This document shows positions 11,365 to 21,315 of a DNA stretch of 64,000 nucleotides, one piece after another. Positions within the stretch are counted from its first letter, which is position 1. The number at the start of each line of letters is the position of its first letter. The notes below the pieces were generated by a model, which ran no database searches, was not told where the DNA came from, and saw only the letters and a list, made by a program, of their open reading frames with translations. The DNA is from Aedes albopictus (taxonomy: Eukaryota > Arthropoda > Insecta > Diptera > Culicidae), in contig NC_085138.1 of NCBI RefSeq assembly GCF_035046485.1, positions 87,097,228 to 87,161,227 on the forward strand. Direction: 5' to 3'. A program made the position numbers and the translations under genes.

Positions 11365-12072
11365 CTTAGCGTGGGACACAAAAAGACATTTTACTCCTGT
11401 ACACTTTTTGAGTTCCATTTTGGTCCCATATCAATTGTGCAAAATTTCAGATCGATCGGAGAAACTATATTTTAGCGCCAGCCATTTTAAGTTTTCATAC
11501 GATTTAGTATGGGGAAAATCACTTTTTCAAAGAAAAATCGCCACAGGTTGCCCCTTAACCCCTAAAAATAAATCGATGAATGATTTCTGTTGGAAATTTT
11601 ACGAGGAACCAACCCTCCCAAGACCGCAAAGCGATCTGAGGCATGTGAAAAAAGTTATTGACTGAAAACCGAATGGCATGCAAACGCTGTTTAACATGTA
11701 AGGAATAACAATAAATAATAAAATCTCGTTATTTTATCGATCGGGTGAAGCCTAATAACTTTTTCCACGAACGTCGCATCGATTTGCTGTCTTCAGAGGT
11801 CTGATTCCTAGTGAAGTTTTCTACAGAAATCATTCGTCGACTTATTTTTAGGGATCTAGGGGTGACTCCTAGCGATTTTTCTTTGCAGGAGTAATATTTC
11901 CCCATAGTAAATCGTATGAAAAACTAAGAATGGTGGGCGCTAAAATATAGTTTTTCCGATCGATCTGAAATTTTGCACAGTTGATATGGGACCAAAGTGG
12001 AACTCAAAAAGTATACAGGAACTTGAGTTTTTCCATTTTTTGTATTTTCCCATATAAACCGTGTACCAGGCT
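11365..12072. mobile_element. Diverged fold-back element, related to the one at 14745
   Basis: The left arm (about 11371-11680) and right arm (about 11740-12050) are imperfect inverted copies. They share TTTTGGTCCCATATCAATTG, GCAAAATTTCAGATCGATCGG, GTATGGGGAAAA and CGCAAAGCGATCTGAGG-type blocks in opposite orientation. The same succession of blocks (GTGGGACAC, GTCCCATATGAACTGTGC, TTTACTATG, AAAAAAGTTATTGA) occurs in the 14745-15538 element, so both are members of one family, this one older. Confidence 0.7.
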
Positions 12073-12239
12073 ACTGTCCATTAATAACGTAAGAGTTTAT
12101 GGGGGGAGGGGGGGGGGGGGGGGTTTGTGAAATTTTACGCGCCATACAAAAATATTTTGGTTCTCATACAAAAAATCTTACAAGGGGGGTGGGGGTGTCG
12201 AAAAATCGCGAAAATTCCCTTACGTAATAAATGGACAGT
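12073..12239. mobile_element. Short MITE with TIR ACTGTCCATTAATAACGTAA
   Basis: The terminal sequences ACTGTCCATTAATAACGTAA and TTACGTAATAAATGGACAGT are near-perfect inverted repeats around a 120-bp interior with a G-run (12101-12124). A similar half-end, ACGTCCATAAATTACGT, occurs near 12843. No clear target duplication was found. Confidence 0.75.
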
Positions 12240-12773
12240 TCCTATTGAAAGTTCTATACCAATAATCATCAAATTTTGCAGGAATAAAAACACATAATCA
12301 ACTGTCTTCTTTGAAAATTTCATGAAAATTGGCAAAGATAGCCAAAAGTAATGAATAGGCAAACATCGCACATGGAAAACACGAAAAATTTTCACAAACA
12401 CTCACCCCTATCAACACCAGTAACTTTCAAACCAATTGATCAAAGTTGATGAAATTTTGCAAGAAAGTGTCTCTATAAGTATCATAACTGCTAACGAAAT
12501 TTCATAATTATCATCACAGAACTTTGAGCTGTAGAGTAAAAGAACCACCTTTTATGTGAATGAAAATTGGTCATGATTGTACAAAATGCTAAAAACCATG
12601 TCTGTTTGTTTTTCATGCACAGATAAAAGTAATGCATCGATTCATATGAAATTTGGCACAAATAATAAACATATACCGAAGAGTTCTCAGTAAATTATTT
12701 GGCCAATTTTACTGATTCATTACAGCGCTACAGCCGTACTTCTGTGTCCCAATTATTGCGGATACAGGCTTTA

Positions 12774-12998
12774 TGATATAAAGAAGATAGGATATTTAGT
12801 CGATAAGAAGTTATGAAGATTGGAAGAATATAGGAAAGGGAACGTCCATAAATTACGTCCCGCTAGGTGCGTTACATGGGGTCCGAGGGGGCTTTAGGGG
12901 ATGTCGGGGCATTTAGCAAAGCTTCAGCGGATTTTTGACTGATTTCAGAGGCGTTACGCAGGCGTCATGTAGCCGTTTTCAGCAGTTTCTGAGGGTAT
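12774..12998. repeat. Purine-rich repeat, then G-rich degenerate satellite unit
   Basis: The purine-rich host repeat resumes after the TIR element. Near 12843 there is a MITE half-end. From about 12880 the text becomes TCCGAGGGGGCTTTAGGGG and TTGACTGATTTCAGAGGCGT, the same family as 21316-21660 and 22900-24130. Confidence 0.55.
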
Positions 12999-13201
12999 CA
13001 GGTATAAGTAGGTCGACTCCAGAGGCACGTTCTCCTCCATTAGGGAAATTTGTGCTGACGGAGAAGGGAAGGAAAAAGGATAGGACAGATGAAAGGACAG
13101 GTAAGGGAATAGGATCGTCATACACGCAAAAGCGTACCACAATGGGTTCAAACAGCGCCCTGAAAAGGGCACTGTGATAACGCATAAAGCGTAAAGAGAG
13201 C

Positions 13202-13549
13202 CTATATCTCTTTACCACAGCGGGTTAAGAACAACAGAATGTCCTGAAGATTCTGGTTTCTGAAGTTAGTTTCACGTAAAAAGTGTTTTCCGAGTACTCG
13301 AAAACGCAATTGCGCAAAAACTGGACATATACATATTAAATGATACGAAGTTCCATAATCGGATTCACAGCTATCAGAGGCAAATGAATCAGCTTGCTGA
13401 ATATTCGCCATGTGATAACTGAGTCGGCAGTGGCTAGTCAATGCTTTGACCAGCATGCTGCAATTCTGCTTGAACAGATTTGTTGGATACGTTGCCACCC
13501 TTAGATATGGCTCAGTACAATACAATTTTGTTTGACGACATGACTGCAA
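13202..13549 (-). pseudogene. LINE C-terminal cysteine-rich region and 3' UTR junction
   Basis: The 115-codon frame carries CRLSYHMANIQQADSFASDS and a C-x2-type pair, then YGTSYHLICICPVFAQLRFRVLGKH and the end FLTRCGKEI. This is the region after RNase H in LOA/R1-like elements, thought to bind nucleic acid through a CCHC-like cluster. The stop at 13202 is followed by the 3' UTR (CTCTTTACGCTTTATGCG, CCCATTGTGGTACGC) down to about 12999. The start shown is only the first ATG in the open stretch. The upstream reading continues to about 13619, where the TIR element begins. Confidence 0.75.
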
Positions 13550-13619
13550 ACTATTCCAGTATTGTTTGTGCTAAGTGGCAGCCCAGGTGTCAATCTGAAG
13601 CTTTACCCAACACACGTAA

Positions 13620-14630
13620 AAAAATCCGTTCCGATGTTTGTCAACATCCAGTCACGAAAACCAGAACAGACAAAATTTTCGCTTACAAATATACACCATG
13701 AACTAAAATCACAAACTCGTGAACTCTGTCCTGAAGCATATGCGTAACGTCTGTTCCAGTTGCTGGTTCAAGAACAAAAATCACATAATCGTGCACTGTG
13801 TTCGGGTATTTGGGAACTCAGTTCACGTAAACGGAAACTAAGTTCACGGGAACTAGATTTTAGTTCTTGGTAACAGAAACTTTCTTCACGGCAGCAACTA
13901 TTTGTTCTCGGTGCCGTGATTATAAATAGCTCACGGTCTGTAATGGAGCGCTGGACTGGGAGCAAAGACACCAGAAATGTATAACTTGTTTGTTGAAATA
14001 GATTCTCACCATGTTGCACCATACTTACATTTTCCTAGGAAACAGATAATTGAATGATAATTACGGAATTCGTCATCAAAATACCATTTCCATACAAGAA
14101 GAAAATAGATTTGATTCGAAGGGGAGCTGTAAAAATCAAACTGTATCACCCGAATATGGAATTCTTCAGTGCACTAGATGGAAATCTATCAGCTCTTAAA
14201 CTACATTAAATTATTATTTGTTATTAGCACGAACGATTCTTTGATAAAAGTAATGTTTTAACTAACTTAGGAAACTAGAAGCAAAGATTCACGGCACTTA
14301 TGTTGACGATCACTACCGGGTAAAAGTTTGTTTTTGAGCGAGCGTTATCAATGTCGACAGCGCGCGTGAAGTGAGTTGCTGCTATAGGGAACAAAATCAC
14401 ATATATGGTTGCATGAAGTCTGGTAAATGTGATTTGAGTTCACAATATTAAACGCGTTACTAAATGACAAGTATGATTGAGCAGGCTGGAACAGTATTCT
14501 TGGATTTACGATAACTTATCACGAAATCTGGAAGCTTTGGTCACGTTTATCAGAACTATATCATGAATTTGAAAAAGCTGCAGGTTCCGTTTCTCGTGAT
14601 TATTTGTTCCTGAATATTGGAACGGATTTC
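13620..14630. mobile_element. TIR element inserted in the LINE 3' region
   Basis: Inverted, diverged ends surround AAATCCGTTCC: AATCCGTTCCGATGTTTG then TCACGAAAAC at 13622-13661, and TCTCGTGATTATTTGTTCC then GGAACGGATTTC at 14591-14630. The interior repeats TTCACG/AACT motifs and also has CTGTTCCAG (13751) facing CTGGAACAG (14487). The LINE reading frame is lost inside and resumes on both sides. Exact boundaries and the target duplication were not resolved, and no transposase is seen. Confidence 0.5.
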
Positions 14631-14744
14631 TAAGCGTGCACTTGGATACCGGAATAGCTGGCTCAGGGCCAATGAAGTCATGTGATGCTCCAGTGCGAGC
14701 TAACTCATCAGCCAATTCATTTCCGGCGATGGAAGAATGGCCAG

Positions 14745-15538
14745 TAGTATGGGACACACATCGAATTCTCGCTTCAGTCGACTTTTTTGACTCCATTTAG
14801 GTCCCATATGAACTGTGCAAAATTTCAGCGCAATCGGTGAAACTATAATTTAGCGCAAGCGGTTCAAAGTTTGCATAGGATTTACTATGTGAAAAGTTAC
14901 ACTTTCAGATAAAAAATCCCAGTGGTCGCCCCTTGTCTCCTTAATTCAAATCGATCAACGTTTCTTGTAGAAAAAATCATTTATGAAACTTTCCTTCGAA
15001 GACCGCAAAACAATTGGATGCTTGTGAAAAAAGTTATTGATTTATTACCGATTAGTGATCCAACGAACGGCTTTTTGTTTTGTTTTATCAGCAGCACTGC
15101 TGCTGCCGTTGTTGCATGGGGTGGCGGGAGGCATCACCACCCCCAGAAACAGCAGCAGCCAAGGCAGCAGGTACAGTGCTGCTAATAAAACAAAACAAAA
15201 AGCCGTTCGTTGGATCACTAATCGGCAATAAATCAATAACTTTTTTCACAAGCATCCAATTGTTTTGCGGTCTTCGAAGGAAAGTTTCAAAAATGATTTT
15301 TCTACAAGAAACGTTGATCGATTTGAATTAAGGAGACAAGGGGTGACCTCTGGGATTTTTTATCTGAAAGTGTAACTTTTCCCATAGTAAATCATATGCA
15401 AACTTTGAACCGCTTGCGCTAAATTATAGTTTCACCGATTGCGCTGAAATTTTGCACAGTTCATATGGGACCTAAATGGGATCTAAAAAGTCGACTGGAG
15501 CGAGGATTTATTTTTTCCATACAAGCGTGTCCCATACT
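14745..15538. mobile_element. 794-bp near-palindromic fold-back element with 9-bp target duplication
   Basis: Left and right arms of about 370-390 bp are inverted copies with few differences, around a short centre rich in GCAGCAG and CACCACCCCC. The ends read TAGTATGGGACAC and the complementary GTGTCCCATACT. AATGGCCAG lies on both sides (14736-14744 and 15539-15547) and occurs once in the uninterrupted LINE frame, so the duplication is well supported. An 8-9-bp duplication suits hAT- or Mutator/P-like transposases, but none is encoded here. The related element at 11365-12072 is older. Confidence 0.88.
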
Positions 15539-15615
15539 AATGGCCAGGTACTCATACAAGGTGAACAGCGTTTGCTGAATTCAGCTCCTCGATTTGAGTT
15601 CGACAAGCGATAACT

Positions 15616-16065
15616 GCCGGGGCCCGTGGCGCAGTGGCTACACGTTCGCTTCATAAGCGGATGGTCATGGGTTCGATCCCAGCCTCGGCACTTCGTCAGT
15701 TGCTCTTCCCCCCCCCAGAGCGGCTGGCACTTGTCACTCTTCTGAGCGCTGATAGCTCAAACGGACTCGGATAATTGGATATCGACGAACGGCAACCCAT
15801 AATGGACGACCCCCAATCGGACTGGAAAAGGAACAACAGCCACACATCATTTCATCATCGTGCTCATCATTCTACTAAGGACAGGGTAGAAAAGTGAAAG
15901 CATGCACAAAGGAAAGCCAATTCGATATAGTAGAATAAGAATATAAAAGAATACATTTAGGCGCTGCACAAAGTGTAAGTGCAGCCGCCAATTGGAATCG
16001 CTCACGTAATGCTCTAGTGGACAAAAGAGCTGTAAAATAGGTTAAGTGGTTAAGAATAAAAAAAA
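15616..16065 (+). mobile_element. 450-bp SINE with tRNA-Met-like head
   Basis: The 5' 75 bp fold like a tRNA: GGGGCCCGTGGCGCAGTGG (A box), an anticodon-loop-like CTTCATAAG (CAT), and GGGTTCGATCCCAGCC (B box) at about 15669-15684. A tRNA-unrelated body follows and ends in an A run. AGCGATAACT flanks it at 15606-15615 and 16066-16075, a 10-bp target duplication that restores the LINE RNase H reading when one copy and the SINE are removed. The head lacks the integrity expected of a functional tRNA gene in this context, and the attached body argues for a SINE. Confidence 0.88.
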
Positions 16066-16599
16066 AGCGATAACTACCTTCGACCTAGAGTTGGCCGAAG
16101 CAAGTGCTTTAAAAGCAGCCTAGCTATCTGAACAGAAGTATATTACTTTGCCCATTACGTGCTGCTGAAGTGCTGATTGCACTCCGCACATAAGAGCAAA
16201 GTTCTCGGCCTGAAAAACGGTGCAGTGTCTACCAAGTGAATAAGACTGATACAGCCTTAGCTCACGAGAATAAACACCAGCACCTGCTCGACCTTCAAGA
16301 AGGGAGCCATCAGTGTAACATACGATGCCGTCAGAAATACTTCTCTCCAGATAACCAAATGTCCGCTCTTCCCGGGAAGGGAATTTCGTGGAAAATTTTC
16401 TATATGGAAAATTACAAGCAATTGTAAGATCACTTGGAGCAAGGACAACTTTGTCCCAATTCACCAAAAGTGGAAACAACGAGATGTGTGTTGAACTGCG
16501 GTTCACAGGAGTTTCCTCTAGTAAACCGAGTACACATAGACGGTAAGTGCAAGAAAGTGCTTCTTGTTTGAGATGAATGTGTAGTGGGGCAACGTCAAA

Positions 16600-17257
16600 G
16601 AGAACTTCGACCGTTGCCGTAGGAGTTGAAGAGAACGCTCCAGATGGCCCACATCCTTTGGAGATGGCCTAATTTTGATTGGACCGTTCTCACTTTTGCC
16701 CTATAGCCACCACACAAGACATCCATAAGCCAATATTGGACGAACAACAGTTGTGTAAATCCATTTGATATACTTGGGTTTAAGACCCCAAGTTGTGCCA
16801 AAGGTTCGCCGGCATTGCCCGAAGGCCATACAAGCTTTCTTGATTCTGAACTCAACATGAGGTGTCCAAGAAAGCTTGGAATCAAGAATGACTCCAACGT
16901 ACTTTACCTGTTCAGTCACATTGACTTCAGAATCAAAGAGACGTAAAGATCGAACACCATTACGGTTTCGCTTTTCCGTGAAAAGAACAATAGATGTTTT
17001 ACTCAGATTTACCGAAAGGCCATATTGGCGACACCAACCCTCAACTACCTGAAGAGCGTTTTGCATCAGGTCGAAAAGAGTGCTGATGCACATACCGACT
17101 AACAATGTGAGATAGTCGTCGGAAAAACCATAAGTAGGAAAACCGATATTATTGAGTTGCCTCAATAGCGTATCTGCTACGAGATTCCACAAAAGCGGCG
17201 ATAAGACTCCCCCTTGGGGGCATCCACAAACACTCAATTTCCTAATCGCCGCTTGAC
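16600..17257 (-). pseudogene. LINE reverse transcriptase, motif B to thumb
   Basis: The frame 17237-16701 begins at the motif B block VCGCPQGGVLSPLLWNLVAD and continues through motif C, which reads YGFSDDYLTLL. The two catalytic aspartates are present but the residue before them is serine rather than the usual alanine. Then come SIVLFTEKRN, VKYVGVILDSKLSW and the thumb segment TWGLKPKYIKWIYTTVVRP. A frameshift near 16700 carries the reading into another frame (VRTVQSKLGHLQRM). The upstream edge at 17257 is the junction with the plus-strand insertion, and the same motif B segment is repeated at 19369-19468. Confidence 0.85.
17158..17257. repeat. Left copy of a 100-bp perfect direct repeat flanking the nested LINE
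   Basis: From TGCCTCAATAGCG to CGCCGCTTGAC, this matches 19369-19468 base for base as far as I can read. It is part of the host LINE RT (motif B), so it looks like a very long target-site duplication made when the plus-strand element at 17258 inserted. Confidence 0.9.
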
Positions 17258-19368
17258 CCGGGGCTGTTCGGGCTCGTTCGGAAGTTAGCCATCAATGTTA
17301 ACTTCTTTTCCCGATCAGCCTAGATAGCTGTGTAGTGTCGGTAGCGGTTGTCTCAATTGGCTAAGAATAACACTACGGACCGCCTGATCCAGTGGTAAGA
17401 GTCCACTAAACAGGTGACCCCTAATTCATGGTGTTATGCGGCTTTATGCTTACCGTGCCAAGGAATGAATGGTTAGGGGGGTCTAATAAAAACCTAACCA
17501 CAAACGGAGCCTGTGGAGAATTAGGGCGTCCTCCACAGTATTACGCCCTTACTGCACTAACCGGAGCAATAGTGCAGTGGACCTTGCGTTTCTCCGAGAT
17601 AATCAGTTGCCCTTCTTAAGTCTCAAATTTGAGGCTAAATAAGGGCGGGATTATTCAAATGTTGTAAATTAGCTTACATTACTACCTATATGGGTTCGCT
17701 TAATGCGTTTTCGCCATTGGCGTTTTATCAATTGACCCCGATTTGGTTTGTCGTTGATGTTCCCTTTTGGTGCTGTGATTGTGAAGAGTGTAATCCAGTC
17801 TAGTTTGGGTAGTGGCTACGGCTAGGAAACCTCAGATCAATTTTCAGCGTAAAAAGCTGCGTGGCCCAAGTGGCTCTACTTCAAAAAGTTCATTTTCGTA
17901 GGGTAACTTCTGTATAGGTTACCTTGAAGTGTCGTGCCTCGAGCATGCTATATCTTAGAATAACGTTAACAGTATGTTTCAACCTTTCCTTATGGATGCC
18001 TTCAAGCAAGCTCTTGTATTCAGCAATTTTTCGTTGATATTTGGCAGAATTGCTACGATGATTACATCATCTGAATTAGCTCAAACATTAATTTGAGATG
18101 CTTCAGTTTGATGGATTACTTAGGTAGTATAGTTCATGGATAACTTAACATAGAATTGCACCTATCCAATCTCTGCATGAGCAGAATTTGTCATGAGTTG
18201 ACTGATTGGAATGTGTCAGATGAGGAGTCTCCATTTGACCTTCTTTGCATTTTTGAGTGTTACTTCGCAAAATTTGCGTATTCAGGCGACCCTGCTCAAC
18301 AAACTAGGGAACCTGTACTAATTGGTTGCGACCACATGTTATGGATAACTCGCTTCCATTGCTACTCTAAGAGAGTTTCACTGTGGTTTTGTACCTACAA
18401 CGCCCTCCATTGTGGTATACCATAACTATTGCTTTGAAAGAAGCTTGTCCTCTGCAGTCTGTGCGGACTGCAAGAGGTATTCCTGAATGGAACTCTGATC
18501 TGTTCAAGTTCAAAATATCTTCGGATAAACCATTCTTTTGTATAGTTACGAATCTCTAGCTTCCGCTTGAGAATTATAGCTGTATAATCGACTTAGTGGG
18601 CCCTAAAAAGCTCTGCTTAATTCAAATCTTCAGGAGGAAATGGGGGTTTGTCCTATTTTTCTGCAGAGGGATTTGAGTATTTCAAACATGTTTTGAACTC
18701 TTGTAGTTTTCTATGGGGTATTTTCATGGCGTGAATTTACTTTGTAGTTTTACCCCGAAAGGGTGCGTGCGGTGTATAAAAATGGAATGAGTTTCAGATT
18801 TATCTGGTTACCTCGTTCTTTCTGAAATGCTTGAAACGCATTGTCGATTATCACATCTGTGATGTTCGTCTGGCTGACATGCCTACTCATGTGAACTCAC
18901 ATGCCTCCCAAGTTGGGATGTCCACAGTGACTCTTTTACACAAAGTTGTATATGTTTTCAAGAAAGTACTCGCTCAAACGTAGGTTTGGCGGTAATTTCT
19001 TGAATATTGAGGATGCTTTCGATGACGTGCCTTTCAATGTCATATTGAAAGTCGCATGATGTCACAAGCTACCTCCAATGAGCTATAGGCTCTTTTTACG
19101 CTTATGCGTTTTACAGTGTCCTTTTCAGGGCACTTAATAAACCCATTGTGGTATGGGCTATGAGCTCTCATTGCGCTTATGCGTTCATTCCCTCTTCTAG
19201 GGTACCCCTTCCTATTTCATCACCTTTCCCTTTCCTAATCCCATTCCATCCCTTGTCCCCTTCTCCCTCAGGTAAATGATGAAATAGGCTTATATGTATG
19301 GCGATGGCACAAATGTCCCAAATGGAGGATAACGTGCCTCTGGAGCCGGCCTTCTGATACCTGATACC
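17258..19368 (+). mobile_element. Plus-strand, internally deleted copy of the LOA-like family
   Basis: It starts CCGGGGCTGTTCGGGCTCG, which looks like the family 5' UTR. Degenerate sequence without a long frame follows. A short RT piece lies at about 18836-19065 (HASQVGMSTVTLLHKVVY, then a motif A relic DAFDDVPFNVIL), which matches the host LINE at 19740-19560. From about 19080 the 3' UTR of the family follows (TTTTTACGCTTATGCG, CCCATTGTGGTATGGG, AAATGGAGGATAACGTGCCT), ending with CTGATACCTGATACCTG. So 5' and 3' termini are present but most of ORF2 is gone. It is flanked by the 100-bp direct repeats. Confidence 0.75.
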
Positions 19369-19468
19369 TGCCTCAATAGCGTATCTGCTACGAGATTCCA
19401 CAAAAGCGGCGATAAGACTCCCCCTTGGGGGCATCCACAAACACTCAATTTCCTAATCGCCGCTTGAC
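19369..19468. repeat. Right copy of the 100-bp perfect direct repeat
   Basis: Partner of 17158-17257. It abuts the GATACCT tail of the nested plus-strand element and is continuous with the rest of the host LINE RT to its right. Confidence 0.9.
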
Positions 19469-19740
19469 GCAATGTCGAGAAGAGATGTCGGTTTTTGAGC
19501 ATTTGGTGAATCCAATTGGAAATCATTGGAGATATACCATGACCCCGTGCGGCTTCCAATATGGCATCGAAAGGCACGTTGTCAAAGGCACCCTCGATAT
19601 CTAAGAAAACACCCAAGCAGGATCGCTTTTGAGCGAATGCCTTCTCGATATCGTAAACAACTTTGTGTAAAAGAGTCACAGTGGACTTTCCAGATTGGTA
19701 GGTATGTTGGTTCACATGAAGAGGCACATTGGCCAAAGAG
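19369..19740 (-). pseudogene. LINE reverse transcriptase, fingers and motif A to B
   Basis: The minus-strand frame shows LHVNQHTYQSGKSTVTLLHK, motif A CLGVFLDIEGAFDNVPFDAI (catalytic D near 19590), the ARGHGISPMISNWI helix region and motif B CGCPQGGVLSPLLWNLVAD. Homology ends abruptly on the 5' side at about 19740, a 5' truncation typical of target-primed insertion. It joins directly, after removal of the nested insertion, to the RT part at 17257. Confidence 0.85.
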
Positions 19741-20935
19741 GATTTTTGACTGATTTCAGAGGCATTACGCCGGCGCCACATTGGAGTAAATCATATCAAA
19801 ACCTGATCATAAGTGGAAAAACTCAAAATGAAGTAATTGGGTTTTCCGTTGTGTTTTTGCCAAGTGTAGTTATCGTGTAACCGTTTGACAGCTAAGCAGT
19901 GTCCAAATGTTTTGTTTACGCTTATCAGAAGAGGTTTAGTGAAGCTGGATGTTAGCCGTTTTCTTTGATATAATTCACAGCGCGCGTAAGTTTTGACCGT
20001 ACAAAGTGAATAAAATTGATAGTCAATCAGTTCAACGATGCAGTTTGTTAAAGAAGGTTAATGTTGTTATTATGTTAATTAGAAACCCAAATAAATTGAC
20101 GTTAAATTTACAAACACTATATGAAAATATTGAAAAAACATATTTGATGGAATCCTTTACCGTACATTCAAAATGAAATAAGTTAATTTTCCGGCTGTTT
20201 CCGGAAAATCTGCTTTTAGTGTATGATAAAACTATTGTACCTCTTTCAAATGCAAAAAGAAAACCTTCTGGATGTTTCCGATTTCAAAAGTTGCAACACT
20301 TTGAAAAAATCTTGATAATTATTTTATTATATGATATTATTTGCCCAAAATCACTATTTGGCCCTCTGAACGTATTTTTGCTGAAAACTAGAATTCAACA
20401 GCTTTCAAGCAAAAAAAAGAAGTTTAAAATCGGTCAACTGGTTCGAAAGCTGTGATTTTTTGAAAAATTTCTGTTTCGAAAAATCTTGATTTTTACAATT
20501 ATAAAATTGGGCACCCTAATGATGAAATAAAAAAATACGGGTCTAATTATTTTCGATAAACTACAAAAGCACCAAGTATTGTAACCTCTCATAGAGTTTC
20601 CAACCTAAAATAATTAATTTGATGATAGCTTTGCTACAACTATAAATTATGCTGCGAGTAAATGTAAATTACATGCAATGAAAAGTTTGGATTATATACA
20701 AACCAACGATTAGTTTGAATTTTCTCATCTCATCAATCTCGCCTGCGACAGTCAATTTCGAAACTCAGGTAGTTCCACTGGCTCAACTGTTCCACCGGTC
20801 ACGCATTAGCCAAGACCTGAACCAAACTGCTCGACAACCCGAAGCGCGCAAAACCCGAGTGCACCCGAGGCGAGAGGACGGCCCGTGATTATACGAGGGG
20901 GTGGGAAAACGACGAAGCCGAATCTGCACCCGCTG
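19741..20935. other. Flank of the LINE, then AT-rich DNA without a gene
   Basis: The first 35 bp (GATTTTTGACTGATTTCAGA, then GGCATTACGCCGGCG) nearly repeat 12930-12965 on the other side of the LINE. The rest is AT-rich with no motif that I recognise, ending in a GC-richer stretch near 20800-20930. Confidence 0.45.
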
Positions 20936-20938
20936 AGC

Positions 20939-20947
20939 TATAAAAAG
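20939..20947 (+). promoter_or_regulatory. Possible core promoter (TATA box)
   Basis: TATAAAAAG lies between GC-rich sequence upstream and a transcribed-looking AT-rich stretch downstream, with TTTGATCCTGTG about 25-30 nt away as a possible start. A weaker AATAAA-like signal (TTATAAAATTCATTG) appears near 21210, which would also fit a solo LTR. No coding region follows within 300 bp, so the role is unproven. Confidence 0.3.
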
Positions 20948-21315
20948 CAGCCCCCTTCCAGGGATGGCTCTCTTTGATCCTGTGAAGGCGTATATAATGA
21001 GTTCGGCAAAGTTAATATAATCGTAAGTGCTAATCGCTAAGGAGTGATTTTCTCGCACGAGTGGACCCAGTGAGCGTTATACGCTAAAAGTAAAGGAGCA
21101 TTAGCTCGCCTTAGCTCAGGTGTCCGTTGACCAGTATTCGCGAGTGACACGAAAAATCTTGTTGAAGGCAGTTAGATTGGTTGTTTCTCACTGCTAGGTG
21201 AATTTATTGTTATAAAATTCATTGAAAACTGTGAAATACGTTTCATTACTAATTTGGGTTGTATTTGGGTTGCGAAAATACGTCAAAATAATTTTGATCA
21301 GTTTTGATGTACTAG

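Larger units (their letters stand above)
9357..12771. mobile_element. 3.4-kb element with terminal inverted repeats, no transposase seen
   Basis: The ends are AAGCCTGTATCCGCAATAAT and its inverted partner, both followed internally by GGGACACAGAA and, further in, by inverted matches around TTTCATATGAATCG (9484 and 12640). A TA dinucleotide flanks both sides (9355-9356 and 12772-12773), which fits a Tc1/mariner-like TA target. Purine-rich host repeat lies on both sides. No DDE-transposase-like frame is visible inside. The interior holds at least two other inserted elements (about 11365-12072 and 12073-12239), so the original was shorter. Confidence 0.65.
14632..16506 (-). pseudogene. LINE RNase H domain split by a SINE and a fold-back element
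   Basis: RNase H would remove the RNA strand of the RNA-DNA hybrid during reverse transcription. Minus-strand landmarks are IVCYTDGSLLEGRAGAG (first catalytic D), FQAENFALMCGVQSAL (catalytic E), then YFCSDS (second D) just before a TAG stop near 16105. After the SINE comes VVIACRTQIEELNSANAVHL with a TGA. After the fold-back come GHSSIAGNELADELARTGAS (the histidine loop and the last acidic residue region). The catalytic set is therefore present in the text but distributed over three fragments with at least two stops, so the copy is inactive. Confidence 0.85.
12999..19740 (-). mobile_element. LOA-like non-LTR retrotransposon (RNase H-bearing), nested with four insertions
   Basis: One LINE on the minus strand can be followed through all interruptions: RT motifs A and B (19740-19369), RT motif C and thumb (17257-16600), RNase H (16506-16066, 15605-15548 and 14744-14632), a cysteine-rich tail (13619-13202) and a 3' UTR ending near 12999 with a TACCTGA-type terminus. 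The 5' part, ORF1 and endonuclease are missing. The interrupters are a TIR element at about 13620-14630, a fold-back at 14745-15538, a SINE at 15616-16065 and a plus-strand copy of the same family at 17258-19368. Assignment to LOA (Lian-like) rests on the RT-RNase H order and is tentative. Confidence 0.8.

Noticed and set aside
13202..13549. Host zinc-finger gene
   Set aside because: The cysteine-rich frame is the known position of the LINE C-terminal region and its 3' UTR follows directly.
15617..15690. Functional tRNA-Met gene
   Set aside because: The tRNA-like head is fused to a 375-bp body with an A tail and a 10-bp target duplication inside a LINE, so it is a SINE head.
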